Both the position numbers and the translations under genes were made by a program. Under the pieces are notes generated by a model. It saw nothing but the letters and a program-made list of their open reading frames with translations. It was not told the DNA's origin and made no database searches. From contig JADFDG010000009.1 in assembly GCA_018262975.1 (NCBI GenBank), positions 62,001 through 126,000 of the forward strand: DNA of 64,000 nucleotides, read 5' to 3'. Positions 28,067 to 39,515 of the stretch are shown one piece after another. This DNA is from Gammaproteobacteria bacterium (lineage in GTDB: Bacteria > Pseudomonadota > Gammaproteobacteria > Pseudomonadales > JADFDG01). Position 1 is the stretch's first letter; every line of letters starts with the position of its first letter.

Positions 28067-29428
28067 TTGCCAGAACTGACCGACTCCCTCACTGCCGGGC
28101 TCGACGCCCTGCTGGCCGGCCTGCCGCCGCGTCGCCGGCTGGTGGTGGGCGTGAGCGGCGGGCTGGACTCGATGGTGCTGCTGGCGCTGCTGCGCGAGTG
28201 CACCGCCTTGCCGCTGCTGGCGGTGCACGTGCACCACGGGCTGAGTCCGCGCGCCGATGCCTGGGCGGAGCACGTAACGCAGTGGTGCGCGGCGGCCGGG
28301 GTGCCCAGCCGGGTGCTGCGGGTGACGGTGGACCGCGCTCGCCCCAGCCTGGAGGCGGCGGCCCGTGACGCCCGCCACGCCGCGCTGGCCGGCGAACTGC
28401 AGCCCGGCGATGCGCTGCTGCTGGCCCACCACGCCGACGACCAGGCCGAAACCCTGTTGTTGCGCCTGCTGCGCGGCAGCGGGCTTGCAGGATTGGGTGC
28501 CATGCGCCCGCTGCGCGCGTTGTCCTCGCCACCCGATGCATACCTGTTGCGCCCCTTGCTGGGGGTGACGCGCGCGCGCCTGGAAGCGGAAGCCACGCGC
28601 CGCGGCCTGGCCTGGGTGGAGGACGAGTCGAACGCCGACCGCGCCTTCGACCGCAACTTCCTGCGCCACGCGATCCTGCCGTCCCTGCACGAGCGCTGGC
28701 CGGCCGCCACCGCCACCCTGGCCGACACCGCGCGCCGGCTGGCCGATGCGGACGCCTTGCTCAACGACTACCTCGATGCCGACCTCGCGCCGCTGCTGGT
28801 GCCGGTCGACGCCGCGTACCCGGCACTGGCGGTGGCCGGCCTGCTGGCGCACCCGGCACCGCGCCGCACGGCCCTGCTGCGCCGCTGGCTGGCGCGCCTG
28901 GATGCGCCGCTGTTCCACGAGGCCTGGCTGGCGCAACTGCTGGCGCTGGCGGCCGCCCGCGAGGACAGCGAGGGCGAACTGCGCGTGGCCGGCTGGGAGA
29001 TGCACCGTTACCGCGATTGCCTGCACGCCTTCCCGGTCTTGCCGCCGCCGGCCGGCGAAGCCATCGACTGGACCCTCGACGGCAGCCTCGACCTCGGCCC
29101 GGCGGCCGGCCGCTTGCAGGTGCTGCCGGCCACCGCGGATACCGGCCTGCCGCTGGCCGGCCTCGTCCCCGGCATGGCGGTTACCGTGCGCTTCCGCGCC
29201 GGTGGCGAACGCCTCGCACCGGCCGGCGGCGTCGGCCACCGGCCGTTGAAGAAGATCCTGCAGGACCTGCACCTGCCGCCGTGGCTGCGCGCGCGCGTGC
29301 CCTTGCTGTACATGGACGGCCAGTGCGTCGCGGTGGGCGACCGGCTGGCTGCCGCCGGCTTCGCGCCCGCTCCCGACCGCCCGCCGGCCCTGCGGCTGGC
29401 CTGGTGTCCGCCGGGCCGGGCCGGTTGA
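28067..29428 (+). CDS. tilS: tRNA(Ile)-lysidine synthetase
   Basis: ATP-dependent lysinylation of C34 in tRNA-Ile(CAU), essential for AUA decoding. PP-loop VVGVSGGLDSMVLLALL, VHVHHGLSPRADAW, LLAHHADDQAETLLLRLLRGSGLAGL and NFLRHAILP are all present, followed by the TilS substrate-binding and C-terminal domains (HRPLKKILQDLHLPPWLR). I place the start at TTG 28067 (MPELTDSLTAG, 453 aa), without a strong ribosome site. The frame is open upstream to 27962, so a longer form is possible. Confidence 0.92.
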   Translation: MPELTDSLTAGLDALLAGLPPRRRLVVGVSGGLDSMVLLALLRECTALPLLAVHVHHGLSPRADAWAEHVTQWCAAAGVPSRVLRVTVDRARPSLEAAARDARHAALAGELQPGDALLLAHHADDQAETLLLRLLRGSGLAGLGAMRPLRALSSPPDAYLLRPLLGVTRARLEAEATRRGLAWVEDESNADRAFDRNFLRHAILPSLHERWPAATATLADTARRLADADALLNDYLDADLAPLLVPVDAAYPALAVAGLLAHPAPRRTALLRRWLARLDAPLFHEAWLAQLLALAAAREDSEGELRVAGWEMHRYRDCLHAFPVLPPPAGEAIDWTLDGSLDLGPAAGRLQVLPATADTGLPLAGLVPGMAVTVRFRAGGERLAPAGGVGHRPLKKILQDLHLPPWLRARVPLLYMDGQCVAVGDRLAAAGFAPAPDRPPALRLAWCPPGRAG

Positions 29429-29485
29429 TCGTCGCCACGGTGCAAGTGCCGGCTTGACAACGGATTTTTCCGTCATCGCCGCTGA

Positions 29486-32082
<2,597 letters not shown>

Positions 32083-32094
32083 TCTTCTTTTGGC

Positions 32095-33510
<1,416 letters not shown>

Positions 33511-33516
33511 TCGCAG

Positions 33517-33858
33517 ATGGACAACGCCCGCCTGCTGCGCATCCTCACCGCGATTGCACTGGTCATCACGCTGGTGCTGCAGGTGACGCTGTGGTTCGGC
33601 GAAGGCAGCCTCATGCATATCTGGCAGCTGCGCAAGCAGATCACGGTCCAGCAGGAAGAACTTGCGCGCCTCGAGGCGCGCAACGAGATCCTCGAGGCAC
33701 AGGTGCGCAGCCTCAAGGGTGACCTGGATACCGTCGAGGGCATGGCCCGTTCCGACCTCGGCATGATCCGCAAGGGCGAGACGTTCTTCCTGGTCACCGA
33801 GCCGGAGGACCAGGGCATCGAGGGCGACGCGCCGGCGGCAGGGGCGGACAAGCGATGA
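33517..33858 (+). CDS. ftsB: Cell division protein FtsB
   Basis: Small bitopic divisome protein that forms a complex with FtsL and FtsQ. The 113-aa product has a short cytoplasmic start, one transmembrane helix (about residues 7-26, LRILTAIALVITLVLQV), and a periplasmic coiled coil (RKQITVQQEELARLEARNE). The conserved MARSDLGMIRKGETFFLV follows, then an acidic tail. It is placed eno-ftsB-ispD as in most gammaproteobacteria; its stop overlaps the ispD start. Confidence 0.94.
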   Translation: MDNARLLRILTAIALVITLVLQVTLWFGEGSLMHIWQLRKQITVQQEELARLEARNEILEAQVRSLKGDLDTVEGMARSDLGMIRKGETFFLVTEPEDQGIEGDAPAAGADKR

Positions 33859-34559
33859 AGTTGTGGGCCGTTGTTCCCGCTGCCGGCAAGGGCGCGCGCA
33901 TGGGTGCGCCGCTCCCCAAGCAATACCTCACCATCGACGGCCGCACCGTTGCCGAGCACACCCTGTCGCGCCTGCTGGCGTTCGCCCGCTTTTCCGGTGT
34001 GGTGGTGGCGGTGGCCGGTGACGACGAGTGGTTCCCGCAACTGCCGCAGGCCGAGGACCCGCGCCTGCACATAGCCCCCGGTGGCGCCGAGCGTTGCGAC
34101 TCGGTGGCCAGCGCGCTGCAGGCGCTGGCCGGCCGTGCTGCCGACCACGACTTCGTGCTGGTGCACGACATCGCGCGTCCCTGCGTGCGCCTGTCGGATA
34201 TCGCGAAACTGGTGGATGCCTGCGCCGCGGACGCGGTCGGCGGCATCCTCGCGCACCGCGCCACCGACACCATCAAGCAGGCGGATGCCGGCGAGCGCGT
34301 GGCCACCACGGTCGATCGACGCGCCGTGTGGATGGCCGCCACCCCGCAGATGATCCGCTACGGCCTGCTGCGCGACGCGCTGGCGCAGGCCGCGCGCGAC
34401 GGCGTGGCGGTCACCGACGAGGCGCAGGCCATCGAGCGTCTCGGCCACGCGCCGCGGCTGGTCGAGTGCGCGCGCGACAACATCAAGATCACCCGTGCCG
34501 AGGACCTCGCGCTGGCCGCGTTCTGGCTGCGCCGGCAACAGGAGGAGGCCAACGCATGA
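33855..34559 (+). CDS. ispD: 2-C-methyl-D-erythritol 4-phosphate cytidylyltransferase
   Basis: MEP-pathway enzyme making CDP-ME. The 234-aa product has the nucleotide-binding start [48 protein letters not shown] and [15 protein letters not shown], plus the C-terminal [13 protein letters not shown]. It overlaps ftsB and ispF by ATGA junctions, so ftsB-ispD-ispF-truD are likely translated in a coupled manner. Confidence 0.96.
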   Translation: MKLWAVVPAAGKGARMGAPLPKQYLTIDGRTVAEHTLSRLLAFARFSGVVVAVAGDDEWFPQLPQAEDPRLHIAPGGAERCDSVASALQALAGRAADHDFVLVHDIARPCVRLSDIAKLVDACAADAVGGILAHRATDTIKQADAGERVATTVDRRAVWMAATPQMIRYGLLRDALAQAARDGVAVTDEAQAIERLGHAPRLVECARDNIKITRAEDLALAAFWLRRQQEEANA

Positions 34560-35041
34560 CGGATATCCGCATCGGCCAGGGCTACGACGTGCACCGCTTC
34601 GGCGACGGCGATTTCGTCACCCTGTGCGGCGTGCAGGTGCCGCACGTGCGCGGCATCGTCGCGCATTCCGACGGCGACATCCCGCTGCATGCGCTCTGCG
34701 ATGCGCTGCTCGGTGCGCTGGCGTTGGGCGACATCGGCCGCCACTTTCCCGACACCGACCCGCGCTACAAGGGCATCGACAGCCGCGAGCTGCTGCGCCA
34801 CGTGGTGGCGCTGGTGCACGAGCGCGGCTGGCGGGTGGGCAATGTCGACGTCACCATCGTCGCGCAGGCGCCCAAGGTGTCGCCGCACGTGGATCGCATG
34901 TGCGCCAACGTTGCCGCTGACCTCGGCGTCGATGTCGACCGCGTGAACGTCAAGGCCACCACCTCCGAGAAGCTCGGTTTCACCGGCCGCGAGGAAGGCA
35001 TCGCCGCGCACGCGGTGGCGCTGGTCGTGCGCGCCGGATGA
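34556..35041 (+). CDS. ispF: 2-C-methyl-D-erythritol 2,4-cyclodiphosphate synthase
   Basis: Cyclises CDP-ME 2-phosphate to MEcPP. At 161 aa it is of usual length. [15 protein letters not shown] carries the metal-binding Asp and His, [19 protein letters not shown] the third ligand region, and [19 protein letters not shown] and [16 protein letters not shown] complete the family pattern. It overlaps ispD upstream and truD downstream by 4 bp each. Confidence 0.97.
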   Translation: MTDIRIGQGYDVHRFGDGDFVTLCGVQVPHVRGIVAHSDGDIPLHALCDALLGALALGDIGRHFPDTDPRYKGIDSRELLRHVVALVHERGWRVGNVDVTIVAQAPKVSPHVDRMCANVAADLGVDVDRVNVKATTSEKLGFTGREEGIAAHAVALVVRAG

Positions 35042-36126
35042 GTGACACTGTTGCCGCGCTGGCCCGCGCCTGGGGAGCACCGCTCGGTACCGCCGACTAC
35101 CGCGTGCAACCCGAGGACTTCTTCGTTGACGAGGAATTGCCGTTCACCCCCGATGGCAGCGGCGAGCACCTGCTGGTGCACGTGGAGAAGCGCGGCCACA
35201 ACACCGGCTGGGTGGCACAGCGGCTGACGCAGTTCGCCGGCATCCACCCGCGCCTGGTGAGTTTCTCCGGGCGCAAGGACCGCCACGCGGTCACCCGCCA
35301 GTGGTTCTCCCTGCAGTTGCCCGGCAAGGCCGACCCGGATTTCTCGCAACTGGATGAGCCGGGCGTGCGCGTGCTGGCCACGCACCGCCATGGCCGCAAG
35401 CTGCGCACCGGCACCCACCGCATCAACCGCTTCGTGCTGGTCCTGCGCAACATCAGCGCCGACCCGGCAGCCGTCGAGGCACGCCTGGCGGACATCCGTG
35501 CCGGCGGCGTGCCCAACTATTTCGGCGACCAGCGTTTCGGCACCGACGCCGGCACCCTGGCACTGGCCCGCGAGGCGGTCGTCGCCGGCCGCCTTCCGCA
35601 ACGCCCGGAGAAGCGCGGCCTGGTGATCTCGGCACTGCGCAGCGCGATGTTCAACACCGTGCTGGACGCACGCGTGCAGGACGGCAGCTGGAACCGGGTA
35701 CTGCCCGGCGAGCTGGTCATGCTCGACGGCGCCAACGGCCGCTGGTTCGCCGAGGACGGCGACCCGACGCTGCCCGCCCGCTGCGCCGCCCTCGACGTGC
35801 ACCCCGGCGGCCCGTTGCCCGGCAGTGGCGGCACGCAGCCGGCCGGCGCGGTGGCCGAACTGGAGGCGCGTATGCTGGCCGGCTATGATGACTGGCTTGC
35901 CGCGCTGGTCCGCTGGCGGGTGGATGCCGACCGCCGCGCGCTGCGCAGCCGCTTGCTGGACCTCGAGCATGGCTGGCTGGAGCCGGGCGTGCTGAGGCTG
36001 TCGTTCGGCCTGTGGCGCGGCAGTTATGCCACCACCGTGCTGCGCGAAGTGTTCGATGCCAGTGACGCCGCCGCCCGGGACCGGAACAAGAACGATAACG
36101 CCACCAGCGATGCCCACGATGACTGA
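35038..36126 (+). CDS. truD: tRNA pseudouridine(13) synthase
   Basis: Forms pseudouridine 13 in tRNA-Glu. The 362-aa product has [17 protein letters not shown], then [16 protein letters not shown] with the catalytic Asp in the G-x-K-D motif. [14 protein letters not shown] and [13 protein letters not shown] (start of the TRUD insertion) follow. The order ispF-truD-surE-pcm-nlpD is conserved in gammaproteobacteria. Its end overlaps the surE start region. Confidence 0.95.
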   Translation: MSDTVAALARAWGAPLGTADYRVQPEDFFVDEELPFTPDGSGEHLLVHVEKRGHNTGWVAQRLTQFAGIHPRLVSFSGRKDRHAVTRQWFSLQLPGKADPDFSQLDEPGVRVLATHRHGRKLRTGTHRINRFVLVLRNISADPAAVEARLADIRAGGVPNYFGDQRFGTDAGTLALAREAVVAGRLPQRPEKRGLVISALRSAMFNTVLDARVQDGSWNRVLPGELVMLDGANGRWFAEDGDPTLPARCAALDVHPGGPLPGSGGTQPAGAVAELEARMLAGYDDWLAALVRWRVDADRRALRSRLLDLEHGWLEPGVLRLSFGLWRGSYATTVLREVFDASDAAARDRNKNDNATSDAHDD

Positions 36127-36886
36127 TGCCGCGCACGCCCCCCGTCCCGTCTACCTGATCAGCAACGACGACGGCGTCTACGCGCCCGGACTGCAGGTGC
36201 TGGTCGAGTGCGCGCAGGCGCTGGGCGAAGTGGTGGTGGTGGCGCCGGATTCCAACCGTTCGGGTTTCAGCAACGCACTCACCCTGGACAAGCCGCTGCG
36301 CGTGTCGCGCACCCAGCTGGGCTATTACGCGGTGAACGGCACGCCGGTGGACTGCGTGCACCTGGCATTGAACGGCCTGCTCGAGGAAGACCCGTACCGC
36401 GTCATCACCGGCATCAATGCCGGCGCCAACCTCGGCGACGACGCGCTGTATTCCGGCACCATCGCCGGTGCCACCGAGGGGCGTTTCATCGGGCGCACCT
36501 GCATCGCCTTCTCCATTACCGCGCACGTGCCGCAGCACCTCGAGACCGCGCGTGCGGTGGCCGCCGACCTGCTGCGCCGCGTCGAGACGCTGCAGTTGCC
36601 GCCGCGCACCATTCTCAACGTGAACATCCCGGACGTGCCGCGCGAGTCGCTGCGTGGTTACCGCATCACCCGCCTGGGCCACCGCCGCCGTGCCGGCGAC
36701 GTCATTCCCGGTACCGACCCGCGTGGCCACCAGGTGTACTGGATCGGCGTGGCCGGCGAGGGCGAGGATGCCGGTCCCGGCACGGATTTCCACGCCATCG
36801 ACAACGGTTTCGTTTCCATCACGCCGCTGCATGCCGACATGACGCGCCACGACGTCATGGGTCATCTCGGCGACTGGCTGGGCTGA
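36119..36886 (+). CDS. surE: 5'-/3'-nucleotidase SurE
   Basis: Metal-dependent nucleoside monophosphatase tied to stationary-phase survival. YLISNDDGVYAPGLQVL supplies the metal-binding Asp-Asp, and APDSNRSGFSNALTL, VNGTPVDCVHLAL, GINAGANLGDDALYSGT and DFHAIDNGFVSITPL are family blocks. The start is taken as ATG 36119 (255 aa, 8-bp overlap with truD); ATG 36110 is equally possible, and neither has a clear ribosome site. pcm follows by 12 bp. Confidence 0.94.
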   Translation: MTDAAHAPRPVYLISNDDGVYAPGLQVLVECAQALGEVVVVAPDSNRSGFSNALTLDKPLRVSRTQLGYYAVNGTPVDCVHLALNGLLEEDPYRVITGINAGANLGDDALYSGTIAGATEGRFIGRTCIAFSITAHVPQHLETARAVAADLLRRVETLQLPPRTILNVNIPDVPRESLRGYRITRLGHRRRAGDVIPGTDPRGHQVYWIGVAGEGEDAGPGTDFHAIDNGFVSITPLHADMTRHDVMGHLGDWLG

Positions 36887-36898
36887 GGACTGCACACC

Positions 36899-37564
36899 GT
36901 GAGACCGGACATCAACGGCATCGGCATGACCTCGCAGCGCGCGCGCGACCGCCTGGTGCGCCGCCTCGAGGAGCAGGGCATCGCCGATCGCCGTGTGCTG
37001 GAGATCATCCGCTCCACGCCGCGCCACCTGTTCATCGACGAGGCGCTCTCCCACCGCGCCTACGAGGACACCGCGCTGCCCATCGGCCACAACCAGACCA
37101 TCTCGCAGCCGTACATCGTCGCGTTGATGACGCAGGCGGTGCTGGCCGGCGGCAAGCCGAAGAAGGTGCTGGAGATCGGCACCGGTTCCGGCTACCAGAC
37201 GGCCATCCTCGCGCAGATGTGCGAGGAGGTTTACTCGGTCGAGCGTATCCGGCCCTTGCAGGATCTTGCCAAGCAGCGCCTGCGCGTGCTGAAGCTCAAC
37301 AACGTGCAGTTCAAGCACAGCGACGGCGGTTTCGGCTGGCCGGAGAAGGGGCCGTTCGATGCCATCCTGTGTGCGGCGGCACCGGCCATCATCCCGCAGG
37401 AGCTGCTCGAGCAGATGGCGGTCGGCGCCCGCATGGTGATCCCCGTCGCGGTGCGCGACGACGTGCAGGACCTGGTGCTGGTGTTGCGCACCGAGTCCGG
37501 CTGGCAGCAGCAGGTGCTGGAAAAGGTGCGCTTCGTGCCTTTCCTGCGCGGCTCGGTGTCGTAG
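36899..37564 (+). CDS. pcm: Protein-L-isoaspartate O-methyltransferase
   Basis: SAM-dependent repair of isoaspartyl residues in aged proteins. The 221-aa product has [49 protein letters not shown], the SAM-binding [15 protein letters not shown] and the C-terminal FVPFLRGSV. The start is GTG. It pairs with surE (shared stationary-phase theme) and is followed by nlpD after 5 bp. Confidence 0.96.
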   Translation: MRPDINGIGMTSQRARDRLVRRLEEQGIADRRVLEIIRSTPRHLFIDEALSHRAYEDTALPIGHNQTISQPYIVALMTQAVLAGGKPKKVLEIGTGSGYQTAILAQMCEEVYSVERIRPLQDLAKQRLRVLKLNNVQFKHSDGGFGWPEKGPFDAILCAAAPAIIPQELLEQMAVGARMVIPVAVRDDVQDLVLVLRTESGWQQQVLEKVRFVPFLRGSVS

Positions 37565-37569
37565 GCCAC

Positions 37570-38400
37570 ATGCGCGCGCTGCTGCTGGTTCCCGTCATTG
37601 CGCTGCTGGCCGCCTGCGCTGCGCGCCAGGTGCCGGTGGAGGAATCGGCGGTGGTGACACGTCCGGCGAAAGTGTCGGACGGCAAGCCCGTCGCACCGGC
37701 AGCGGCAGCTACCGCGTTGCCGAAATACCACGTGGTGCGTCGTGGCGAAACGCTCTACTCGATCGCCTTCCGCTACGGGCTGGATTTCCGCGTGCTCGCG
37801 CAGCGCAACCAGATCCGCGAGCCGTTCACCATCTTTCCCGGCCAGCAGTTGGCGCTGCGCGAGGGCAAGGCGGTGGCCGCCGCGCCCGTCACGCAGCCGC
37901 CTGCGGCGCCCGCCACCCGTCCGCCCGCCGAGCCGCGCAAGCCGGTAGCGGTCGCTCCCGCGGTGACCACCCCCGCGGCGCCGGTTGCCGCACCGCCGGT
38001 GAAGGCCCCGGACGCGGTCCGTACGCCGGCCGGCGGTTGGCGCTGGCCGGTGCAGGGCAAGCTGCTCAGCCCGTTCAATCCTGCCGGCGTCGGCCCCAAG
38101 GGCATCGCCATCAACGGCAATCCTGGTGACCCGGTGCATGCCGCCCGTGATGGCCGCGTGGTCTACACGGGCAACAGCCTGGTGGGCTATGGCCAGCTGG
38201 TGATCATCAAGCATGATGACGTCTACCTCAGCGCCTACGCGCACAACCGCAAGCTGCTGGTGCGCGAGGGTGACAGCGTGCGCGCCGGCGATACCATTGC
38301 CGAAATGGGCTCCTCGGGCACCGATCGCACCAAGCTGCATTTCGAAGTGCGCCGCAATGGCGACCCTATCGACCCGTTGACGGTGTTGCCACGCCCCTGA
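37570..38400 (+). CDS. nlpD: NlpD-type lipoprotein, LysM plus degenerate M23 (LytM) domain
   Basis: 276-aa outer-membrane lipoprotein with lipobox LLAAC (Cys 16), a LysM domain (about 51-95, YHVVRRGETLYSIAFRYG), a Pro/Ala-rich linker, and a C-terminal LytM domain. The LytM zinc ligands are missing: KGIAI replaces the usual H-x-G-x-D segment and KLHFE replaces HLHFE. It should therefore be an amidase activator rather than an enzyme, as known for NlpD/EnvC. In many relatives rpoS comes next with its promoter inside nlpD; here a non-coding region follows. Confidence 0.93.
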   Translation: MRALLLVPVIALLAACAARQVPVEESAVVTRPAKVSDGKPVAPAAAATALPKYHVVRRGETLYSIAFRYGLDFRVLAQRNQIREPFTIFPGQQLALREGKAVAAAPVTQPPAAPATRPPAEPRKPVAVAPAVTTPAAPVAAPPVKAPDAVRTPAGGWRWPVQGKLLSPFNPAGVGPKGIAINGNPGDPVHAARDGRVVYTGNSLVGYGQLVIIKHDDVYLSAYAHNRKLLVREGDSVRAGDTIAEMGSSGTDRTKLHFEVRRNGDPIDPLTVLPRP

Positions 38401-38437
38401 CACCGGGGCGCTCGTGTAGGAAAAGCACCAGTAGTTG

Positions 38438-38455
38438 TGTGAGATATCTCTTACA
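38438..38455. promoter_or_regulatory. GacA/UvrY/LetA box (upstream activating site)
   Basis: TGTGAGATATCTCTTACA matches the GacA box TGTAAG-N6-CTTACA at 11 of 12 fixed positions and is an imperfect palindrome. It lies about 190 bp before the proposed start of the GGA-rich RNA. Distant placement of this site is typical of rsmZ/csrB-class promoters. Between it and the RNA, 38456-38620 holds no gene, only an AT-rich patch at about 38529-38550 in otherwise GC-rich DNA. Confidence 0.75.
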
Positions 38456-38621
38456 GGGCTGTGCGAGGTTGCTGCTTTCTGCTGCCCTTGATCGCCGCAG
38501 TCTTTCCGGCGTATCCATGTAACGCCCTGTTTTTGATGGAATTATTTTTCCTGCAGGGTGCCGGCCCGGCGCCGCCCATCCGAACGACCTACGTAGAACC
38601 CGAAATACTGCCGTGGCGGTT

Positions 38622-38630
38622 TGCTAAGGT
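38622..38630 (+). promoter_or_regulatory. Extended -10 element of the CsrB/RsmZ-like RNA
   Basis: TGCTAAGGT reads as an extended -10 (TGn plus TAnnnT), predicting transcription start near 38637. The -35 region 17 bp upstream (GAAATA) is poor, as expected for an activator-dependent promoter. Confidence 0.45.
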
Positions 38631-38635
38631 TCGCC

Positions 38636-38962
38636 TCGTGCCACAGGGATGACGTCGGCACAGGGAAGCCGGACAGGATCGCCGGGTCAGGGAAGAGGGA
38701 TCGCAAAAGGGTAGGGAGTACTCGATTGCGGCCGGGGGCGGGCAACCGCCCCCGCACTTCTTGCGAGGCAGTGCGCCCCCGGGTGCACACGGAATGCCAG
38801 GGACAGGGAAGCGACCACGGAAGGCTCAGGGACGAGGCTATTCACGGCGGGGGCGGAGTCCTCCGCGCAAGGAGCACCAGGGACACGACAGGGACGCGCG
38901 GCAGGATGCCGACAGTGCCAGGACAGCAACAAAAAAGCCGGCTTTCGCCGGCTTTCTTGTTT
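38636..38962 (+). ncRNA. CsrB/RsmZ-family CsrA-sequestering small RNA (candidate)
   Basis: About 325 nt of non-coding sequence with 18 GGA triplets on this strand (about five expected by my rough estimate), 11 of them as CAGGA or CAGGGA. Some sit in hairpin loops: CGGC-AGGAT-GCCG at 38899-38911 and CCGG-ACAGGATCG-CCGG at 38669-38685. An 8-bp GC stem with a GCAA tetraloop is at 38734-38753. The tract ends in a rho-independent terminator and has a GacA box upstream. CsrB/RsmZ RNAs bind CsrA/RsmA dimers through such motifs and so free target mRNAs. The position between nlpD and fdxA matches rsmZ (rpoS-rsmZ-fdxA) in Pseudomonas. Exact 5' end unproven. Confidence 0.8.
38931..38962. terminator. Bidirectional rho-independent terminator
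   Basis: Perfect 9-bp stem AAAGCCGGC / GCCGGCTTT with TTTC loop (38934-38955). On the minus strand it is followed by six T and ends fdxA, 24 bp after its stop. On the plus strand it is followed by CTTGTTTCT and would end the GGA-rich RNA. Confidence 0.9.
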
Positions 38963-38985
38963 CTGCGATGCGCGCCGTGCGCGTA

Positions 38986-39318
38986 TCACCAGTCCTTGAG
39001 CAGCGCGCGCTTGCCCGGCTTGCCGTCCCATTCCTCGGCGTCGGCCGGGGCGTCCTTCATCTCGGTGATGTTGTGGCCGCTCCACTTGTCCGCGTAGTCC
39101 TTGTTGATCTTCAGGAACTCCTTCTGGTCCTCGGGCAGTTCGTCCTCGGAGAAGATGGCGTTCACCGGGCACTCCGGCTCGCACAGGGCGCAGTCGATGC
39201 ACTCGTCCGGGTGGATCACCAGGAAGTTCGGGCCTTCATAGAAACAGTCGACCGGGCACACCTCGACGCAGTCGGTGTGTTTGCAGTTGATGCAGTTCTC
39301 GCCTACTACGAACGTCAT
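38986..39318 (-). CDS. fdxA: Seven-iron ferredoxin FdxA
   Basis: 110-aa soluble electron carrier with 3Fe-4S and 4Fe-4S clusters. The N-terminal [17 protein letters not shown] and central [13 protein letters not shown] cysteine sets are both present, followed by the long C-terminal extension typical of Azotobacter-type FdxA ([21 protein letters not shown]). The start ATG has GAGGAG 6 bp upstream. The fdxA-mutS neighbourhood is conserved in Pseudomonas. Its terminator is shared with the convergent small RNA. Confidence 0.95.
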   Translation of the reverse strand: MTFVVGENCINCKHTDCVEVCPVDCFYEGPNFLVIHPDECIDCALCEPECPVNAIFSEDELPEDQKEFLKINKDYADKWSGHNITEMKDAPADAEEWDGKPGKRALLKDW

Positions 39319-39407
39319 CGGGATCTCCTCGCAGCGTCAGGCCCGGTGGCCGGGACAGGGGCGGGCCGCGGTGCGGCCCGGGGAAACACGGTGTTTAAGC
39401 GGTCGCT

Positions 39408-39436
39408 AGTCTAGCGGCTCACCCCGGGGGCGGCAA
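39408..39436 (-). promoter_or_regulatory. Candidate sigma-70 promoter for fdxA
   Basis: On the minus strand TTGCCG (39436-39431) and TAGACT (39413-39408) are spaced by exactly 17 bp, 4 of 6 each, about 90 bp before the fdxA start. The rest of the 197-bp fdxA-mutS gap shows nothing else clear. Confidence 0.4.
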
Positions 39437-39515
39437 CGAAGCGCGGCGTGCAGTGCTGCGCGGAATTTCCGTGATCGGAACGCGGGAAACGCGATCAATC
39501 ACGGTCACTTGCGAA

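Noticed and set aside
29454-29482. Perfect TTGACA at 29454 as the pyrG -35
   Set aside because: No acceptable -10 lies 16-18 bp downstream (CGCCGC region); the weaker pair at 29492/29515 fits spacing better.
36208-37569. Open frame upstream of nlpD
   Set aside because: Shadow of surE and pcm in another frame; the lipoprotein signal begins at 37570.
38621-39414. Two overlapping plus-strand open frames and one minus-strand frame over the nlpD-fdxA gap
   Set aside because: Arg/Gly/Pro-rich with no family match or ribosome site, and they run into or through fdxA antisense. The GGA repeat structure explains the region better.
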